A stretch of DNA of 64,000 nt from positions 124,001 to 188,000 of the forward strand of contig JAHELC010000003.1 of NCBI GenBank assembly GCA_024644405.1. The letters are read 5' to 3'. This stretch comes from Nitrospinaceae bacterium. GTDB taxonomy: Bacteria; Nitrospinota; Nitrospinia; Nitrospinales; Nitrospinaceae. Made by a program: the position numbers and the translations under genes. The number at the start of each line of letters is the position of its first letter. The stretch's first letter is position 1. The notes under the pieces were generated by a model, which was not told the origin of the DNA, did not search any database, and saw nothing but the letters and a program-made list of their open reading frames with translations. Below are positions 43,716 to 52,906 of this stretch, piece after piece.

Positions 43716-45131
43716 ATGTTTGAATTCAACCGGGACCAAAAGGCGATCCTGCATTTGACATGGATCGCCTTTTTCCTGACCTTTGTGTCCTGGTTCAACC
43801 TGGCCCCGTTCAACACCACCCTGCAGGCCGTGGCAGGGCTGACCCCCGACCAGATTAAACTTTTGATGATCTGTAACGTGGCGCTGACCATCCCGGCGCG
43901 TATCGTGATCGGCTCCCTGGTCGACCGTTCCGGTCCCAAACGGGTCTTTACCGGCCTTCTGGTGTTTACGGGCGCCGTCTCCCTCTATTTTTCACTCGCC
44001 ACCAGCTTCGGGGAATTTCTGGTCTCCCGCCTGCTCATGGGATGCGCCGGGGCCGGGTTCGTCGTCGGCATCAAAATGATCGCCGAATGGTTTCCCCCGG
44101 ACCGCATGGGCACCGCCCAGGGCATCTATGCCGGCTGGGGGAATTTTGGAGCTGCCGCGGCGTTGTTTGCCCTGCCGCCGATCGCCGCCCTGTTTTCGCA
44201 GGAGCTGGGATGGCGGGTGGCCACGGCCTTCTCCGGCCTGCTGTGCCTGGTGTGGGCGGGCGTGTACCACCGCTGGGCGCGCGAGGTGCCGGGACGCGCC
44301 AAGGACTTTCCGGTCGGCCTCGAAAACACCATCGAAGTCACTTCCAAAAAAGATCTGGTCCTGCAAATCCTCTTATTGTTTCCCCTGTACACCGCCATCG
44401 GTTTACTGATCTGGAAGCTGGCATCTTCTCCCGCTTTCCCGGGAGGTGCAGGAATGGGTTTAATATTACTGGCCGGGGTTCTGGGAGTTTTCATTTTAAA
44501 TGCCCTCCGCTGTGTCAAGGTCAACCTGCCCCGCATCACCAACGGTATTTCCGAAGATAAAAAATATGCGTTCAGCCAGATCGTCATCCTCAGTCTTGTG
44601 TATGCTCTCACCTTCGGTTCGGAGCTGGCGGTGGTCTCCATGTTCCCGGAGTTTCTCGAAAATACATTTCAACTGACGGTCACCACGGCGGGTATTCTGG
44701 GATCGAGTTTCGCCATCTTCAATCTGGTGACACGTCCCGGCGGCGGGTGGTTGTCCGATAAGCTGGGGAGGCGCCGGGTCCTGTTCGCGCTGGTGCTTGG
44801 CTCCGCCGTCTGCTATGGCTTCATGGGAGAAATCGATTCACAATGGCCGTTGTGGCTGGCGATCGGGTTGGCCGTACTCTGTTCGGTGTTGATCCAGGCC
44901 GGCAACGGCGCCTGCTTTGCCCTGGTGCCGCTGATCCGCAAAGACCTTACCGGCAAGCTGGCCGGGGTGACCGGGGCCTATGGCAACGTCGGCGCGGTGT
45001 TTTTCCTGACCCTGCTCAGCATGGTGGAACCCACCACTTTTTTTCAATTGATCGGTGCTTACGCCTTTCTGGTATTATTGTCCCTGCTGTTTCTGCAATC
45101 CTTTAAAAATCTGCACAACTCCTATCATTGA
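43716..45131 (+). CDS. narK: nitrate/nitrite transporter, NarK (NNP) family MFS protein
   Basis: A 471-residue MFS protein with about twelve membrane segments. It has SWFNLAPFNTTL at the start and both nitrate-signature motifs of the NNP family: AGWGNFGAAAALFA near residue 145 and GAYGNVGAVFFL in the second half. The MFS loop LVDRSGPKR and the Arg of IPARIVIG are present. It should carry nitrate or nitrite across the inner membrane. If the organism oxidises nitrite, uptake or exchange of nitrite is plausible, but the direction cannot be told. It lies 22 bp behind the lipoprotein gene and 21 bp before ychF. Confidence 0.9.
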   Translation: MFEFNRDQKAILHLTWIAFFLTFVSWFNLAPFNTTLQAVAGLTPDQIKLLMICNVALTIPARIVIGSLVDRSGPKRVFTGLLVFTGAVSLYFSLATSFGEFLVSRLLMGCAGAGFVVGIKMIAEWFPPDRMGTAQGIYAGWGNFGAAAALFALPPIAALFSQELGWRVATAFSGLLCLVWAGVYHRWAREVPGRAKDFPVGLENTIEVTSKKDLVLQILLLFPLYTAIGLLIWKLASSPAFPGGAGMGLILLAGVLGVFILNALRCVKVNLPRITNGISEDKKYAFSQIVILSLVYALTFGSELAVVSMFPEFLENTFQLTVTTAGILGSSFAIFNLVTRPGGGWLSDKLGRRRVLFALVLGSAVCYGFMGEIDSQWPLWLAIGLAVLCSVLIQAGNGACFALVPLIRKDLTGKLAGVTGAYGNVGAVFFLTLLSMVEPTTFFQLIGAYAFLVLLSLLFLQSFKNLHNSYH

Positions 45132-45152
45132 TTCACTAGAGAAAGGAAATTC

Positions 45153-46250
45153 ATGGGTTTCAACTGCGGCCTCGTCGGCCTGCCCAACGTCGGCAAGTCT
45201 ACCATCTTCAACGCACTCACCTCCGCCGGGGCGGAATCGAGCAATTACGCCTTCACCACCATCGATCCCAACATCGGCGTGGTGGACGTGCCGGACCCGC
45301 GACTCGACGTGATCGACCAACTGGTTGTGGCGAAGAAAACCGTACACACCACCATGCACTTCGTGGATATCGCGGGCCTCGTGAAAGGCGCCTCCAAGGG
45401 CGAGGGCCTCGGCAACCAGTTCCTTGGCAACATCCGCGAGGTCGACGCCATCGCCCATGTGGTGCGCTGTTTCGACGACGACAACATCCCGCACGTGCAA
45501 AACCGCGTGGACGCGCATGAGGATATCGAAATCATCAACACCGAGTTGATGATCGCGGACCTGGAATCCCTGGAAAAACGCAAACTGAAACTCGACAAGC
45601 TGGCGAAAAGCGGCGACAAGGACGCCCGCATGCAGGTGGGCGTCCTCACTCTCCTGCTGGAAGCACTGAATCAAGGGCGACCGGCACGCACCGTCTCATT
45701 CGAAACGCCCGGCGAACAGAAGTTCCTGAGCTCTTTGAACCTGTTGACCGCGAAACCGGTGCTCTACGTCTGCAACATCGCCGATCCCGAACAGGGAGAC
45801 AACAACCATGTGCAGGCGGTCCGCCGGCACGCCGAGGAAGAAGGCGCGGGAGTGGTGGTACTGGTCGGCAAAATTGAGCAGGAAATCATGGAAATCGATG
45901 ACCCGGAAGAAAGGCAGGCGTTTCTGGAGGAGCTGGGATTGAAGGAAACCGGACTGGACCGCATGATCCACGAAGGCTACCGCCTGCTCGATTTATGCAC
46001 CTTCTTCACGGTGGGCGAAAAAGAAAACCGCGCGTGGACCATCCGCAAACATTCCAAGGCGCCGCAGGCTGCCGGGAAAATTCATACCGATTTCGAAAAA
46101 GGGTTCATCCGCGCCGAGGTGTATCACTACGACGATCTGGTGCAATACAAATCCGAACACGCCGTAAAAGAGGCGGGCAAACTGCGTCTGGAGGGCAAGG
46201 ATTACGTGGTGAAAGACGGCGACATCATGCACTTCCGTTTCAACGTGTGA
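45153..46250 (+). CDS. ychF: redox-regulated ATPase YchF (Obg-family)
   Basis: A 365-residue YchF. The P-loop is GLVGLPNVGKSTIFNAL and the switch region DIAGLVKGASKGEGLGNQFL. The NxxE-type nucleotide-specificity motif, CNIADPEQ, replaces NKxD, as expected for an ATP-using Obg protein. The C-terminal TGS-like domain ends DYVVKDGDIMHFRFNV. YchF binds ribosomes and has a role in stress responses. An ATG with a GGAAA SD is used. It ends 11 bases inside the convergent hypothetical gene. Confidence 0.95.
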   Translation: MGFNCGLVGLPNVGKSTIFNALTSAGAESSNYAFTTIDPNIGVVDVPDPRLDVIDQLVVAKKTVHTTMHFVDIAGLVKGASKGEGLGNQFLGNIREVDAIAHVVRCFDDDNIPHVQNRVDAHEDIEIINTELMIADLESLEKRKLKLDKLAKSGDKDARMQVGVLTLLLEALNQGRPARTVSFETPGEQKFLSSLNLLTAKPVLYVCNIADPEQGDNNHVQAVRRHAEEEGAGVVVLVGKIEQEIMEIDDPEERQAFLEELGLKETGLDRMIHEGYRLLDLCTFFTVGEKENRAWTIRKHSKAPQAAGKIHTDFEKGFIRAEVYHYDDLVQYKSEHAVKEAGKLRLEGKDYVVKDGDIMHFRFNV

Positions 46251-47118
46251 CCGGCTTACCGTAGATGCGGCGTTCGTAGATTTTCCAGATGCGGACGGCT
46301 TCGGCACGTTCCAGCTCGGTGCCGCCGTTGTATATGGCGGTCAGGTCCTCGTTGGTCAGAGCCATCAGTACAACGGATAGCACATCGGTCACCGTTTCGG
46401 GGCCGTAATGCACATAACCTTCATCCGCGTCCGGCCACCAGGGGATCAGCGAGATCTTGGGGATGGTGAGTTTGCGCCGGTCGTCCATATACTTGATGAT
46501 CGCAGGCACCGCTTTTTTTCCCAGGGCGATCATCGCTTCGTACACCGCCTGCGCTGTAGCGGGATCGGTCCGCTTGTCCACCATAAGTTCGACCAGGCTT
46601 TGCACTTCCGACTCCTTCGGCAAAACGCGCCCGGCGGCATAGCTGTCGCTTTCCTGAATCAACTTTTCCTGAGCCGAGACTTCTTTGCGAACGTTGTCGG
46701 CCTGTGTTGCACTGTTGGACTGCAAAGTCTCCGGCGTATACGCCGCCAGGTAATATTTTTCTTTCACGTTTTGGAGAAACACGATGACCGGTTTCCCGTT
46801 CAGCGAAATAATTTTTTGACGGGAAACTCCGCCGTATTGCTCGGTATCCGTGTAATAACGGAAATTGAGTTTTCGAGAGTTCACCTCTCCCTTGAGAATT
46901 TTGTTCACGGCAACCTGTATTTTCACAAAGTCATGATCGCTGTTCTGTTCCGCTTTTTGGATATCCGCCACCGGCACTTCCAGTGTCCCTTCTACAATCA
47001 GATAGCTTTTGGCCACCAGCTGCCAGAACGGATATTCCTTTTCCACTTCCGCTGGCGCCACGCCCGGCCAGAGAAGAGTGAGCGCCAAAAGGACAATAAT
47101 ATTTGAAGTTCTTTTCAT
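46240..47118 (-). CDS. exported protein of unknown function with a HEAT-like segment
   Basis: A 292-residue protein with a signal peptide (MKRTSNIIVLLALTLLWPG, cleavage near APAEV). The first half contains a beta-rich part (VEGTLEVPVADIQKAEQNSD, then VNKILKGEVNSRKLNFRYYT). The second half, TAQAVYEAMIALGKKAVPAIIKYMDDRRK, is a two-helix HEAT-like unit. No family is recognised. It should be periplasmic. It is convergent with ychF and lies 25 bp downstream of the dehydrogenase gene on the same strand. Confidence 0.6.
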   Translation of the reverse strand: MKRTSNIIVLLALTLLWPGVAPAEVEKEYPFWQLVAKSYLIVEGTLEVPVADIQKAEQNSDHDFVKIQVAVNKILKGEVNSRKLNFRYYTDTEQYGGVSRQKIISLNGKPVIVFLQNVKEKYYLAAYTPETLQSNSATQADNVRKEVSAQEKLIQESDSYAAGRVLPKESEVQSLVELMVDKRTDPATAQAVYEAMIALGKKAVPAIIKYMDDRRKLTIPKISLIPWWPDADEGYVHYGPETVTDVLSVVLMALTNEDLTAIYNGGTELERAEAVRIWKIYERRIYGKPVTR

Positions 47119-47143
47119 CCGGTTATCCTGTCAGGTGTTCGGG

Positions 47144-48130
47144 TCAAGTGTTACGCTTGCCCGGCCAATTGGGGATCAGCGTCCGGGGGGTTTTGCCGCC
47201 CATTGCATCGAACACGTTGTCGACCGCCAACAGAGCCATAGTATCGCGGGTGGCCACGGAAGCGCTACCAATATGTGGGAGCAGGATGAGGTTGTCGAGA
47301 TCGGTCATGCCCCCGGTCAAGTCCGGCTCGTTTTCGTACACGTCAAGCGCCGCCCCGGCAATTTTTTTCTTTTTAAGCGCTTCCACCAGTGCCCGGTCGT
47401 CGACCACCTTGCCGCGCGCGGCGTGAATGAGATAAGCCGTCGGCTTCATGATTGCCAGCTGATCCTCCCCAATCAGGTACTTCGTTTCATAGGTCAACGG
47501 TATATGCAGGGTGACAAAATCGGATTCCTTCAACAACGTGTCAAGCGGAACAAAGCGGGCGTTGAGCTTTTTTTCTTCCGTCCCCGGGAGGCGCTTTCTT
47601 TGATGATACAACACGCGCATATTGAACCCCAGCGCACGACGCGCCACGGCTTTGCCAATCTCCCCGCATCCGATGATACCCAGGGTTTTGCCGTGCACGT
47701 CTCCGCCCAGAAACATATCGGCCTGCCAGCCGTGAAATTTTCCATCACGGGTGAAGCGATCCGACTCGACTATGCGCCGCGCGATGGCGAGCATCATCGC
47801 CCAGGTGAGGTCGGCGGTGGTTTCATGCAAAACGCCGGGGGTATTGCTCACCCAGATATTTTTCTTGTGAGCATGGGCAACATCGATGTTGTTGAAACCC
47901 GCTCCGTAATTGGCGACGATCTTCAGGTGCCCGGCGCCTGCGTCGAGAACGGCGCCATCGATCTTATCGGTCAGATAGCTGATCATCGCCTGGCTTTGCC
48001 CGGCACGGTCGATCAGATCAACGGCACTCAGGGAGTTACCGGAATCGTTGTACAGCACCTCAGCGCGACTCCTCAACTTTTCGAGGGCGACTTCCGGAAA
48101 ATTATGGGTCACGGTCACGGTCGGTTTCAT
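47144..48130 (-). CDS. 2-hydroxyacid dehydrogenase (glyoxylate/hydroxypyruvate reductase-like)
   Basis: A 328-residue D-isomer-specific 2-hydroxyacid dehydrogenase. The NAD-binding loop is GIIGCGEIGKAVARRALG and the catalytic Arg lies in HAARGKVVDDRALVEAL. The Glu lies in DVYENEPDLTGG and the His in ILLPHIGSAS. The sequence is nearest the glyoxylate reductase/glycerate dehydrogenase group, though other D-2-hydroxyacid substrates cannot be excluded. It stands on the minus strand upstream of the exported protein gene. Confidence 0.9.
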   Translation of the reverse strand: MKPTVTVTHNFPEVALEKLRSRAEVLYNDSGNSLSAVDLIDRAGQSQAMISYLTDKIDGAVLDAGAGHLKIVANYGAGFNNIDVAHAHKKNIWVSNTPGVLHETTADLTWAMMLAIARRIVESDRFTRDGKFHGWQADMFLGGDVHGKTLGIIGCGEIGKAVARRALGFNMRVLYHQRKRLPGTEEKKLNARFVPLDTLLKESDFVTLHIPLTYETKYLIGEDQLAIMKPTAYLIHAARGKVVDDRALVEALKKKKIAGAALDVYENEPDLTGGMTDLDNLILLPHIGSASVATRDTMALLAVDNVFDAMGGKTPRTLIPNWPGKRNT

Positions 48131-48246
48131 TTCAGCTCACTTTCCAGCATCAGGGTCAGTTTCTGGACATTATCGCAACAAAAGGCCACACATGATAAAT
48201 AAATTCCCCTGCCAGTTCCACCTGAATTGCCTCGAAATGGCTTATG

Positions 48247-48325
48247 TAGCTGAAATTAAGCCAACAGCGATTGGGCCACCCATTTGAGGGTGACCCCCCG
48301 GCGCTGTTGGTGTAAAATTCAGCTA
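48247..48325. repeat. long nested inverted repeat ending at the queE start
   Basis: The left arm TAGCTGAA...CCAACAGCG (48247-48269) is complemented by CGCTGTTGG (48302-48310) and AATTCAGCTA (48316-48325). A second small hairpin (GGGCCACCC/GGGTGACCC region) lies within the loop. The right arm ends at the A of the queE ATG. No preQ1-I aptamer consensus is visible. It may act as a translation-control hairpin, an operator or a MITE relic. Confidence 0.55.
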
Positions 48326-48963
48326 TGTTGACCGTCAACGAAATTTTCAAGAGTATCCAGGGCGAATCCTCCCATTCAGGCAGGCCCTGTATTTTCATCC
48401 GGCTGACCGGGTGCAATCTCCGCTGTACCTGGTGCGATACGGAATACGCGTTTTACGAGGGCAAACCGAAATCCGTGCAGGACATCCTGGACGCCATCGA
48501 ACCGCTGGGAATTCCGCTGGTGGAGATCACCGGCGGCGAACCGCTCCTGCAGGAGGAGGTGTACGAACTCATGAACGCCCTGCTTGCAAAAGATTACCAG
48601 GTTCTGGTGGAAACCGGCGGCGGGGTTTCGGTCGCCAAGGTTCCGGAGCGGGTGATCAAAATTCTGGACGTCAAGTGCCCCGGCAGTGGCGAAGCCGAAA
48701 AGAATCTATGGGAGAACCTGGATCACCTCAACCTGCACGACGAGGTGAAGTTTGTCCTGGCGGATCGGGCCGATTACGAGTGGACTAAGGAAATTCTGGA
48801 ACGGCACAACATTCTCCGAAAAGTCCAGGTGCTTTTTTCACCGGTTTATGACAGACTCGACCTCAAGGAGCTGGCAGCGTGGGTGCTGGAAGACAACCTG
48901 CCGGTCCGGGTGCAAACCCAGCTCCACAAAGTCATCTGGGGAAAAGACGCCATCGGCGTGTGA
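48325..48963 (+). CDS. queE: 7-carboxy-7-deazaguanine synthase
   Basis: A 212-residue radical-SAM protein of the small QueE type. The cluster motif is C-x3-C-x2-C in GCNLRCTWCDTEYAFYEG, preceded by EIFKSIQGESSHSGRPCIFIRLTG. The block VEITGGEPLLQEEVYELM is the family signature. It makes CDG from CPH4 for queuosine. The ATG at 48325 lies at the end of a long inverted repeat and lacks a clear SD. Repeat copy C begins right at its stop codon. Confidence 0.93.
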   Translation: MLTVNEIFKSIQGESSHSGRPCIFIRLTGCNLRCTWCDTEYAFYEGKPKSVQDILDAIEPLGIPLVEITGGEPLLQEEVYELMNALLAKDYQVLVETGGGVSVAKVPERVIKILDVKCPGSGEAEKNLWENLDHLNLHDEVKFVLADRADYEWTKEILERHNILRKVQVLFSPVYDRLDLKELAAWVLEDNLPVRVQTQLHKVIWGKDAIGV

Positions 48964-49034
48964 CTCCCCTGACGGGGAGGGGAAACTGGCTAACGGTCGA
49001 CTCCTACCGAAGGTTGTTGAGCGCAGTTCAAGGT
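48964..49034 (+). repeat. dispersed intergenic repeat, copy C
   Basis: It starts at the base after the queE stop codon and lies before mutY. A hairpin (CCCCT-GAC-GGGG) is followed by GGAAACTGGCTAACGGTC, GACTCCTACCGAAG and TTGTTGAGCGCAGTTCAAGG. These match copies A (543-616) and B (38569-38638) in the tail words. Confidence 0.65.
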
Positions 49035-49070
49035 TTTAAAATTATCTGTGGCGATCCGCCGCTCCCAGTT

Positions 49071-50159
49071 ATGAAACCAGCCGCCGGAAAACGAAAAATC
49101 CAAAAAATATTGCTGGATTGGTTCGACCGCGATCAACGCGATATGCCCTGGCGGAATTCCCGCGATCCGTATCCCATCTGGGTATCCGAAATCATGCTCC
49201 AGCAGACGCAGGTGAAAACCGTGATTCCCTTTTTCGAACGCTGGATGAAAAGTTTTCCGACCCTGCAGAAACTGGCATGTTCTCGGGAGGAGACGGTTCT
49301 CAAGCATTGGGAGGGCCTCGGGTATTATTCCCGCGCCCGCAACCTGCACCGCGCCGCCAAAGTCGTCGTGAAAGAACACAAAGCCAAGGTGCCGGATTCC
49401 TACGACACCCTCATCAAACTTCCCGGGATCGGACGTTACACAGCAGGAGCGATTTTGAGCATCGCCTTCGATCAACCGGTACCGGTGCTGGACGGCAACG
49501 TCAAGCGGGTGCTGTCGCGCCTGTTCGTCATGCAGGGCAACGGCGTGCCTGCAGCCCACGAGAACCGTTTGTGGGAAGTTTCGGCGCAACTGGTACCTGG
49601 CAAACGGCCGGGCGATTTCAATCAGGCGATGATGGAACTGGGAGCCACGGTCTGCCTGCCCAAAAAACCACTCTGCTTGGTGTGCCCTTTACACAAACGA
49701 TGCGAAGCTCAACAACAGGGAGTGGTGGACCAATTTCCGGCGCCCCAGGCCCGTGCCCGAACCCAAAAAATTGAAGTGAGTGCGGCGGTCATCACACGCG
49801 GTGGAAAAGTCTATATTCAACAGCGTCTACACGGCGGTTTGATGGGTGGCCTCTGGGAGTTTCCCGGCGGCAAGCGCAAGCCGGATGAAACGGAAGAAGC
49901 GTGCCTCAAGCGTGAGATTAAAGAAGAACTGGGAGTCCCCATCACCATCTCGAAGAAACTGATGACCCTCAAACACAGCTACACGCAATTCCGGGTGACG
50001 TTGCACGTGTTCTGGTGCCCCTGGAAATCGGGACGCATCCGCGCCACCCAGTGCGAACAATGGAAATGGGTCAAATACGAGGATTTAAAACAATTCACCT
50101 TTCCAGCCGCCAATGCAAAGATCGTAAAAAGTCTGATGAGCAACGGTGGAAAATTCTAA
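49071..50159 (+). CDS. mutY: A/G-specific adenine glycosylase MutY
   Basis: A 362-residue MutY. The helix-hairpin-helix and catalytic core is EIMLQQTQVKTVIPFFERW, then KLPGIGRYTAGAILSIAF. The catalytic Asp lies in VLDGNVKRVLSRLF, and the iron-sulfur cluster is C-x6-C-x2-C-x5-C in CLPKKPLCLVCPLHKRC. The C-terminal MutT-like domain (GGLWEFPGGKRKPDETEEA) recognises 8-oxoG. It removes A mispaired with 8-oxoG. The start is the ATG before KPAAGKRKIQKIL; the longer frame upstream runs through queE and repeat C. Confidence 0.95.
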   Translation: MKPAAGKRKIQKILLDWFDRDQRDMPWRNSRDPYPIWVSEIMLQQTQVKTVIPFFERWMKSFPTLQKLACSREETVLKHWEGLGYYSRARNLHRAAKVVVKEHKAKVPDSYDTLIKLPGIGRYTAGAILSIAFDQPVPVLDGNVKRVLSRLFVMQGNGVPAAHENRLWEVSAQLVPGKRPGDFNQAMMELGATVCLPKKPLCLVCPLHKRCEAQQQGVVDQFPAPQARARTQKIEVSAAVITRGGKVYIQQRLHGGLMGGLWEFPGGKRKPDETEEACLKREIKEELGVPITISKKLMTLKHSYTQFRVTLHVFWCPWKSGRIRATQCEQWKWVKYEDLKQFTFPAANAKIVKSLMSNGGKF

Positions 50160-50180
50160 CGGAGACTGGTCAAACAACTG

Positions 50181-51323
50181 ATGCTGAAGGATCTAAAAAA
50201 CAACCCGGGGGTGCGAATTATCGCGATTGGCGCGCTGGCCAATCTTCTACTGGCTACACTGAAGATCGCGGGGGGAATCGTCGGGCGAAGCACCGCCATG
50301 CTCGCCGACGGCATTCATTCCCTGTCGGATTTGCTGACCGATGGGGTGGTCCTGTTCACGCACCAGATCGGCCAGCTTCCCGCGGACGATAACCATCCTT
50401 ATGGGCATGGACGGGCGGAGACCATCGGCGCCACCCTGGTGGGTGCCATTATTATTGTCGCGGGGTTCGGTCTGGCCTACGAATCCTGGAAAATAATTTC
50501 CACCGGAGTGTTCCGCACTCCTCTTATCCCGGCGGCGTTGGCGGCGGTGCTTTCGATCGTAATCAACGAAATCCTGTTTCGCTACACCCGCTCGGTGGGA
50601 GAATCCTCCCGCAGCCCGTCGCTGGTCGCGAATGCCTGGCACCACCGCTCGGACGCCATTTCCTCCGTTGCCGCACTGATTGGTATTGGCGGGGCGATGG
50701 CGGGGTATCCGATTATGGACCCGATCGCGGCGATTATCGTATCCGTGATGATTGTGAAAGTGGGCTATAACATCGCGTTCAGGGGGCTGAGCGATCTCAT
50801 GGACACAGCCTTGAGTGAAGATGAGACCCGGCGCATTGAAACCATGATCAATAATTTACCGGGAGTCATCGAAACCCATAATTTAAGAACACGGCGAATT
50901 GGCGGTGATGTGCTCATGGACGTTCATATTCTGGTCGACCACGAAGCATCGGTGACCGAGGGACATCATATCGCGGAGAATGTGCGGCGCGAATTGATCC
51001 GCGCAATGAATAATGTCCAGGATGTTCTGGTTCATGTCGATACCGAAAACGACGCCGCGTTTGAATCCATTTACTGGGCCAACCGGTACTATCTGGAGAA
51101 ACAGGTGGAGCCGAGGATTGCTTCGATGAAAGATATTGAAAAGCTCACGCATCTTCGGGCCCATCACCATGGCGGAAAAACCACGCTCGAAGTATTTATC
51201 AAAATGAAAGAAGGACTCGACCCCGCTGAAGCCTATTCCGTTATGCAGGAACTGAGGGAGCACCTTCAAACCATCGAACATGTGCACGAAGTCCGCGTAT
51301 TCATTGATACCAATACGAACTGA
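50181..51323 (+). CDS. cation diffusion facilitator (CDF) transporter
   Basis: A 380-residue CDF protein. Six membrane segments are predicted: LANLLLATLKIAGGIVG, GVVLFTHQIG and further segments up to IAAIIVSVMIVKVG. The metal-site motifs are DGIHSLSDLLTD (HxxxD) and HHRSDAISSVAALIG (HxxxD). A cytoplasmic C-terminal domain of about 160 residues follows. The family exports Zn2+, Fe2+, Co2+, Cd2+ or Mn2+; the metal is unknown. It is 22 bp behind mutY. Confidence 0.9.
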   Translation: MLKDLKNNPGVRIIAIGALANLLLATLKIAGGIVGRSTAMLADGIHSLSDLLTDGVVLFTHQIGQLPADDNHPYGHGRAETIGATLVGAIIIVAGFGLAYESWKIISTGVFRTPLIPAALAAVLSIVINEILFRYTRSVGESSRSPSLVANAWHHRSDAISSVAALIGIGGAMAGYPIMDPIAAIIVSVMIVKVGYNIAFRGLSDLMDTALSEDETRRIETMINNLPGVIETHNLRTRRIGGDVLMDVHILVDHEASVTEGHHIAENVRRELIRAMNNVQDVLVHVDTENDAAFESIYWANRYYLEKQVEPRIASMKDIEKLTHLRAHHHGGKTTLEVFIKMKEGLDPAEAYSVMQELREHLQTIEHVHEVRVFIDTNTN

Positions 51324-51349
51324 ACACACACAAAAAAGGAGTCGCATTC

Positions 51350-51664
51350 ATGTCGGTATGCATGACAGCGCGTTATCAGGTCCCACCGGAAATGGTGGAA
51401 GATTGCAAACGCACCGTGGAGGATTTTGTCAAATATATAAGGATCAACGAACCGACGACGTTGTTCTACATGGCAAATCAGGAGATGGGGCACCCCACTC
51501 AGTTTTTACACACGATGATCTTCGAAGACGAGGACGCCGTCGCAATCCATCAGAGATCCCCTGCCACCAAGCGGTTTGTGGACATGATTTATCCCGCCGC
51601 GATCGAGCCTTTAGAATTCAATCAGTACTATATTTTGGGATTTAAAAGCGAGTACAAGGAGTGA
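51350..51664 (+). CDS. antibiotic biosynthesis monooxygenase (ABM)-fold small protein
   Basis: A 104-residue protein that fits the dimeric alpha/beta ABM fold. It starts MTARYQVPPEMVEDCKRTVED, then LFYMANQEMGHPTQFLHTMIFEDEDAVAIHQRSPATKRFVDMIYP, split here into its parts. The pattern of beta-strand, helix, H-T/H-Q-R-S is typical. Members include quinone and heme oxygenases and uncharacterised proteins, so no function is given. A GGAG SD precedes the ATG. The CDF gene ends 26 bp upstream. Confidence 0.75.
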   Translation: MSVCMTARYQVPPEMVEDCKRTVEDFVKYIRINEPTTLFYMANQEMGHPTQFLHTMIFEDEDAVAIHQRSPATKRFVDMIYPAAIEPLEFNQYYILGFKSEYKE

Positions 51665-51691
51665 GATTTAGGGAGAACCGGGAGTGGAGGC

Positions 51692-52792
51692 TTACTTTTT
51701 GACTTTCAACTCTTTGAGCTCGTCCCCGGACCATTTGAGGGCAAGTCGCCTGCGGCCTTTATGCGCTTTTTTCTGAAAAGCGGACCCGAACACGAGCGGC
51801 AGTGAAACGCTGGGCTCAACAAAGGCCATGCTGAAGTTGGCTTCTTTGTTGACCTTGCCCCAGGACTGCGCCTCGGCCAGGGTACTGCCGCTGAGCCCTC
51901 CCCAATGCGGCGCATCGGTGGTCATCTGTATTGCATATTTGTGACCGCCGGTGTCCTTCCCGAAGATATAACTCATGACAATCGAATCGTTGATATAATT
52001 TTTGGGAACGCCTCCCGCCACGTAAAACGCCGCCGTTCTTTTGGATTTCACGACCAACTGGGTCAGCTCATAGTTGTCACGGATGGAGTCGATGGTGATC
52101 GGTTGCCGTCCTTCCCGCTTGGCGTCGACGTAATGCTCGGTCAGGCCGATGCCGATACTGGAATCGTTGAGCGCCGGACAAAAAATGGGTACGCCCTTTT
52201 TGCGGGCGGTAACGAGAATCGAATCCTTGTCATCGATTACTTTGGAGAGAAGCGATATAAATTCCCGGCTGGAATATCTGCGGGATGGCAGACTGTCGGC
52301 AAACGCGCCGATCAGGGAATCGAACTGGGCGAATTTCTCCTCATCGACGTAGGTGTCATAAATGCGGTTGATCAAGAGTTCCCGCAACCGGGTATCATCG
52401 GCCTGCGTGCTTCCGTAATAATGCCCTGCGCCCATGGCCGCATAAAAATCCTGATACAGGATCGCCCCGGTGGAAACCACGACATCCACCATGTTGTGGT
52501 GGATCATATCCCGAATGACTTTCCGCAGGCCGGCGGCGATCAGCGGTCCCGCCAAGCCCAGCATGATGGTCGGGCGTTCCTTGTCCTTGAGCATCTTTTG
52601 GAAAATGTTGGCGCACTGGCCCACATTACGCGCCTGGATCGAGGTATCCTGATAGGCCTCAACCAGATCGGCCACATTTTTAATTTTTTCGAAATCAATC
52701 GGTTTGATTCGGGTTTTCAGGAGTGATTTTTTCTTACTTCTATCTTGCGGGCTCAGGGGGTGCAGATTTTTTATGTAATCCTGGTAGGCCAT
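51692..52792 (-). CDS. deoxyhypusine synthase-like protein
   Basis: A 366-residue protein of the DHS family. Conserved blocks include FYVAGGVPKNYINDSIVMSY, then TDAPHWGGLSGSTLAEAQSW. The Lys that forms the imine intermediate in eukaryotic DHS (K329 in human DHS, SWGKI) is kept as K313 in SWGKVNKEAN, with VEPSVSLPLVF behind it. In bacteria such homologues are often assigned to homospermidine/aminopropyl transfer rather than to eIF5A modification. No eIF5A gene is present; a bacterial EF-P gene lies 8 kb downstream. The gene is divergent from the ABM gene. Confidence 0.85.
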   Translation of the reverse strand: MAYQDYIKNLHPLSPQDRSKKKSLLKTRIKPIDFEKIKNVADLVEAYQDTSIQARNVGQCANIFQKMLKDKERPTIMLGLAGPLIAAGLRKVIRDMIHHNMVDVVVSTGAILYQDFYAAMGAGHYYGSTQADDTRLRELLINRIYDTYVDEEKFAQFDSLIGAFADSLPSRRYSSREFISLLSKVIDDKDSILVTARKKGVPIFCPALNDSSIGIGLTEHYVDAKREGRQPITIDSIRDNYELTQLVVKSKRTAAFYVAGGVPKNYINDSIVMSYIFGKDTGGHKYAIQMTTDAPHWGGLSGSTLAEAQSWGKVNKEANFSMAFVEPSVSLPLVFGSAFQKKAHKGRRRLALKWSGDELKELKVKK

Positions 52793-52906
52793 CGTTTCTC
52801 TGGGCTTGGGAGAATAAAGCAGGAATAATAACGTGCCTCTCCCTTCAGGTCAAGCCCGCGAAACACAAGACTCCCGCTTAGAAACCGGGAATTCCGGAAA
52901 AGACCT

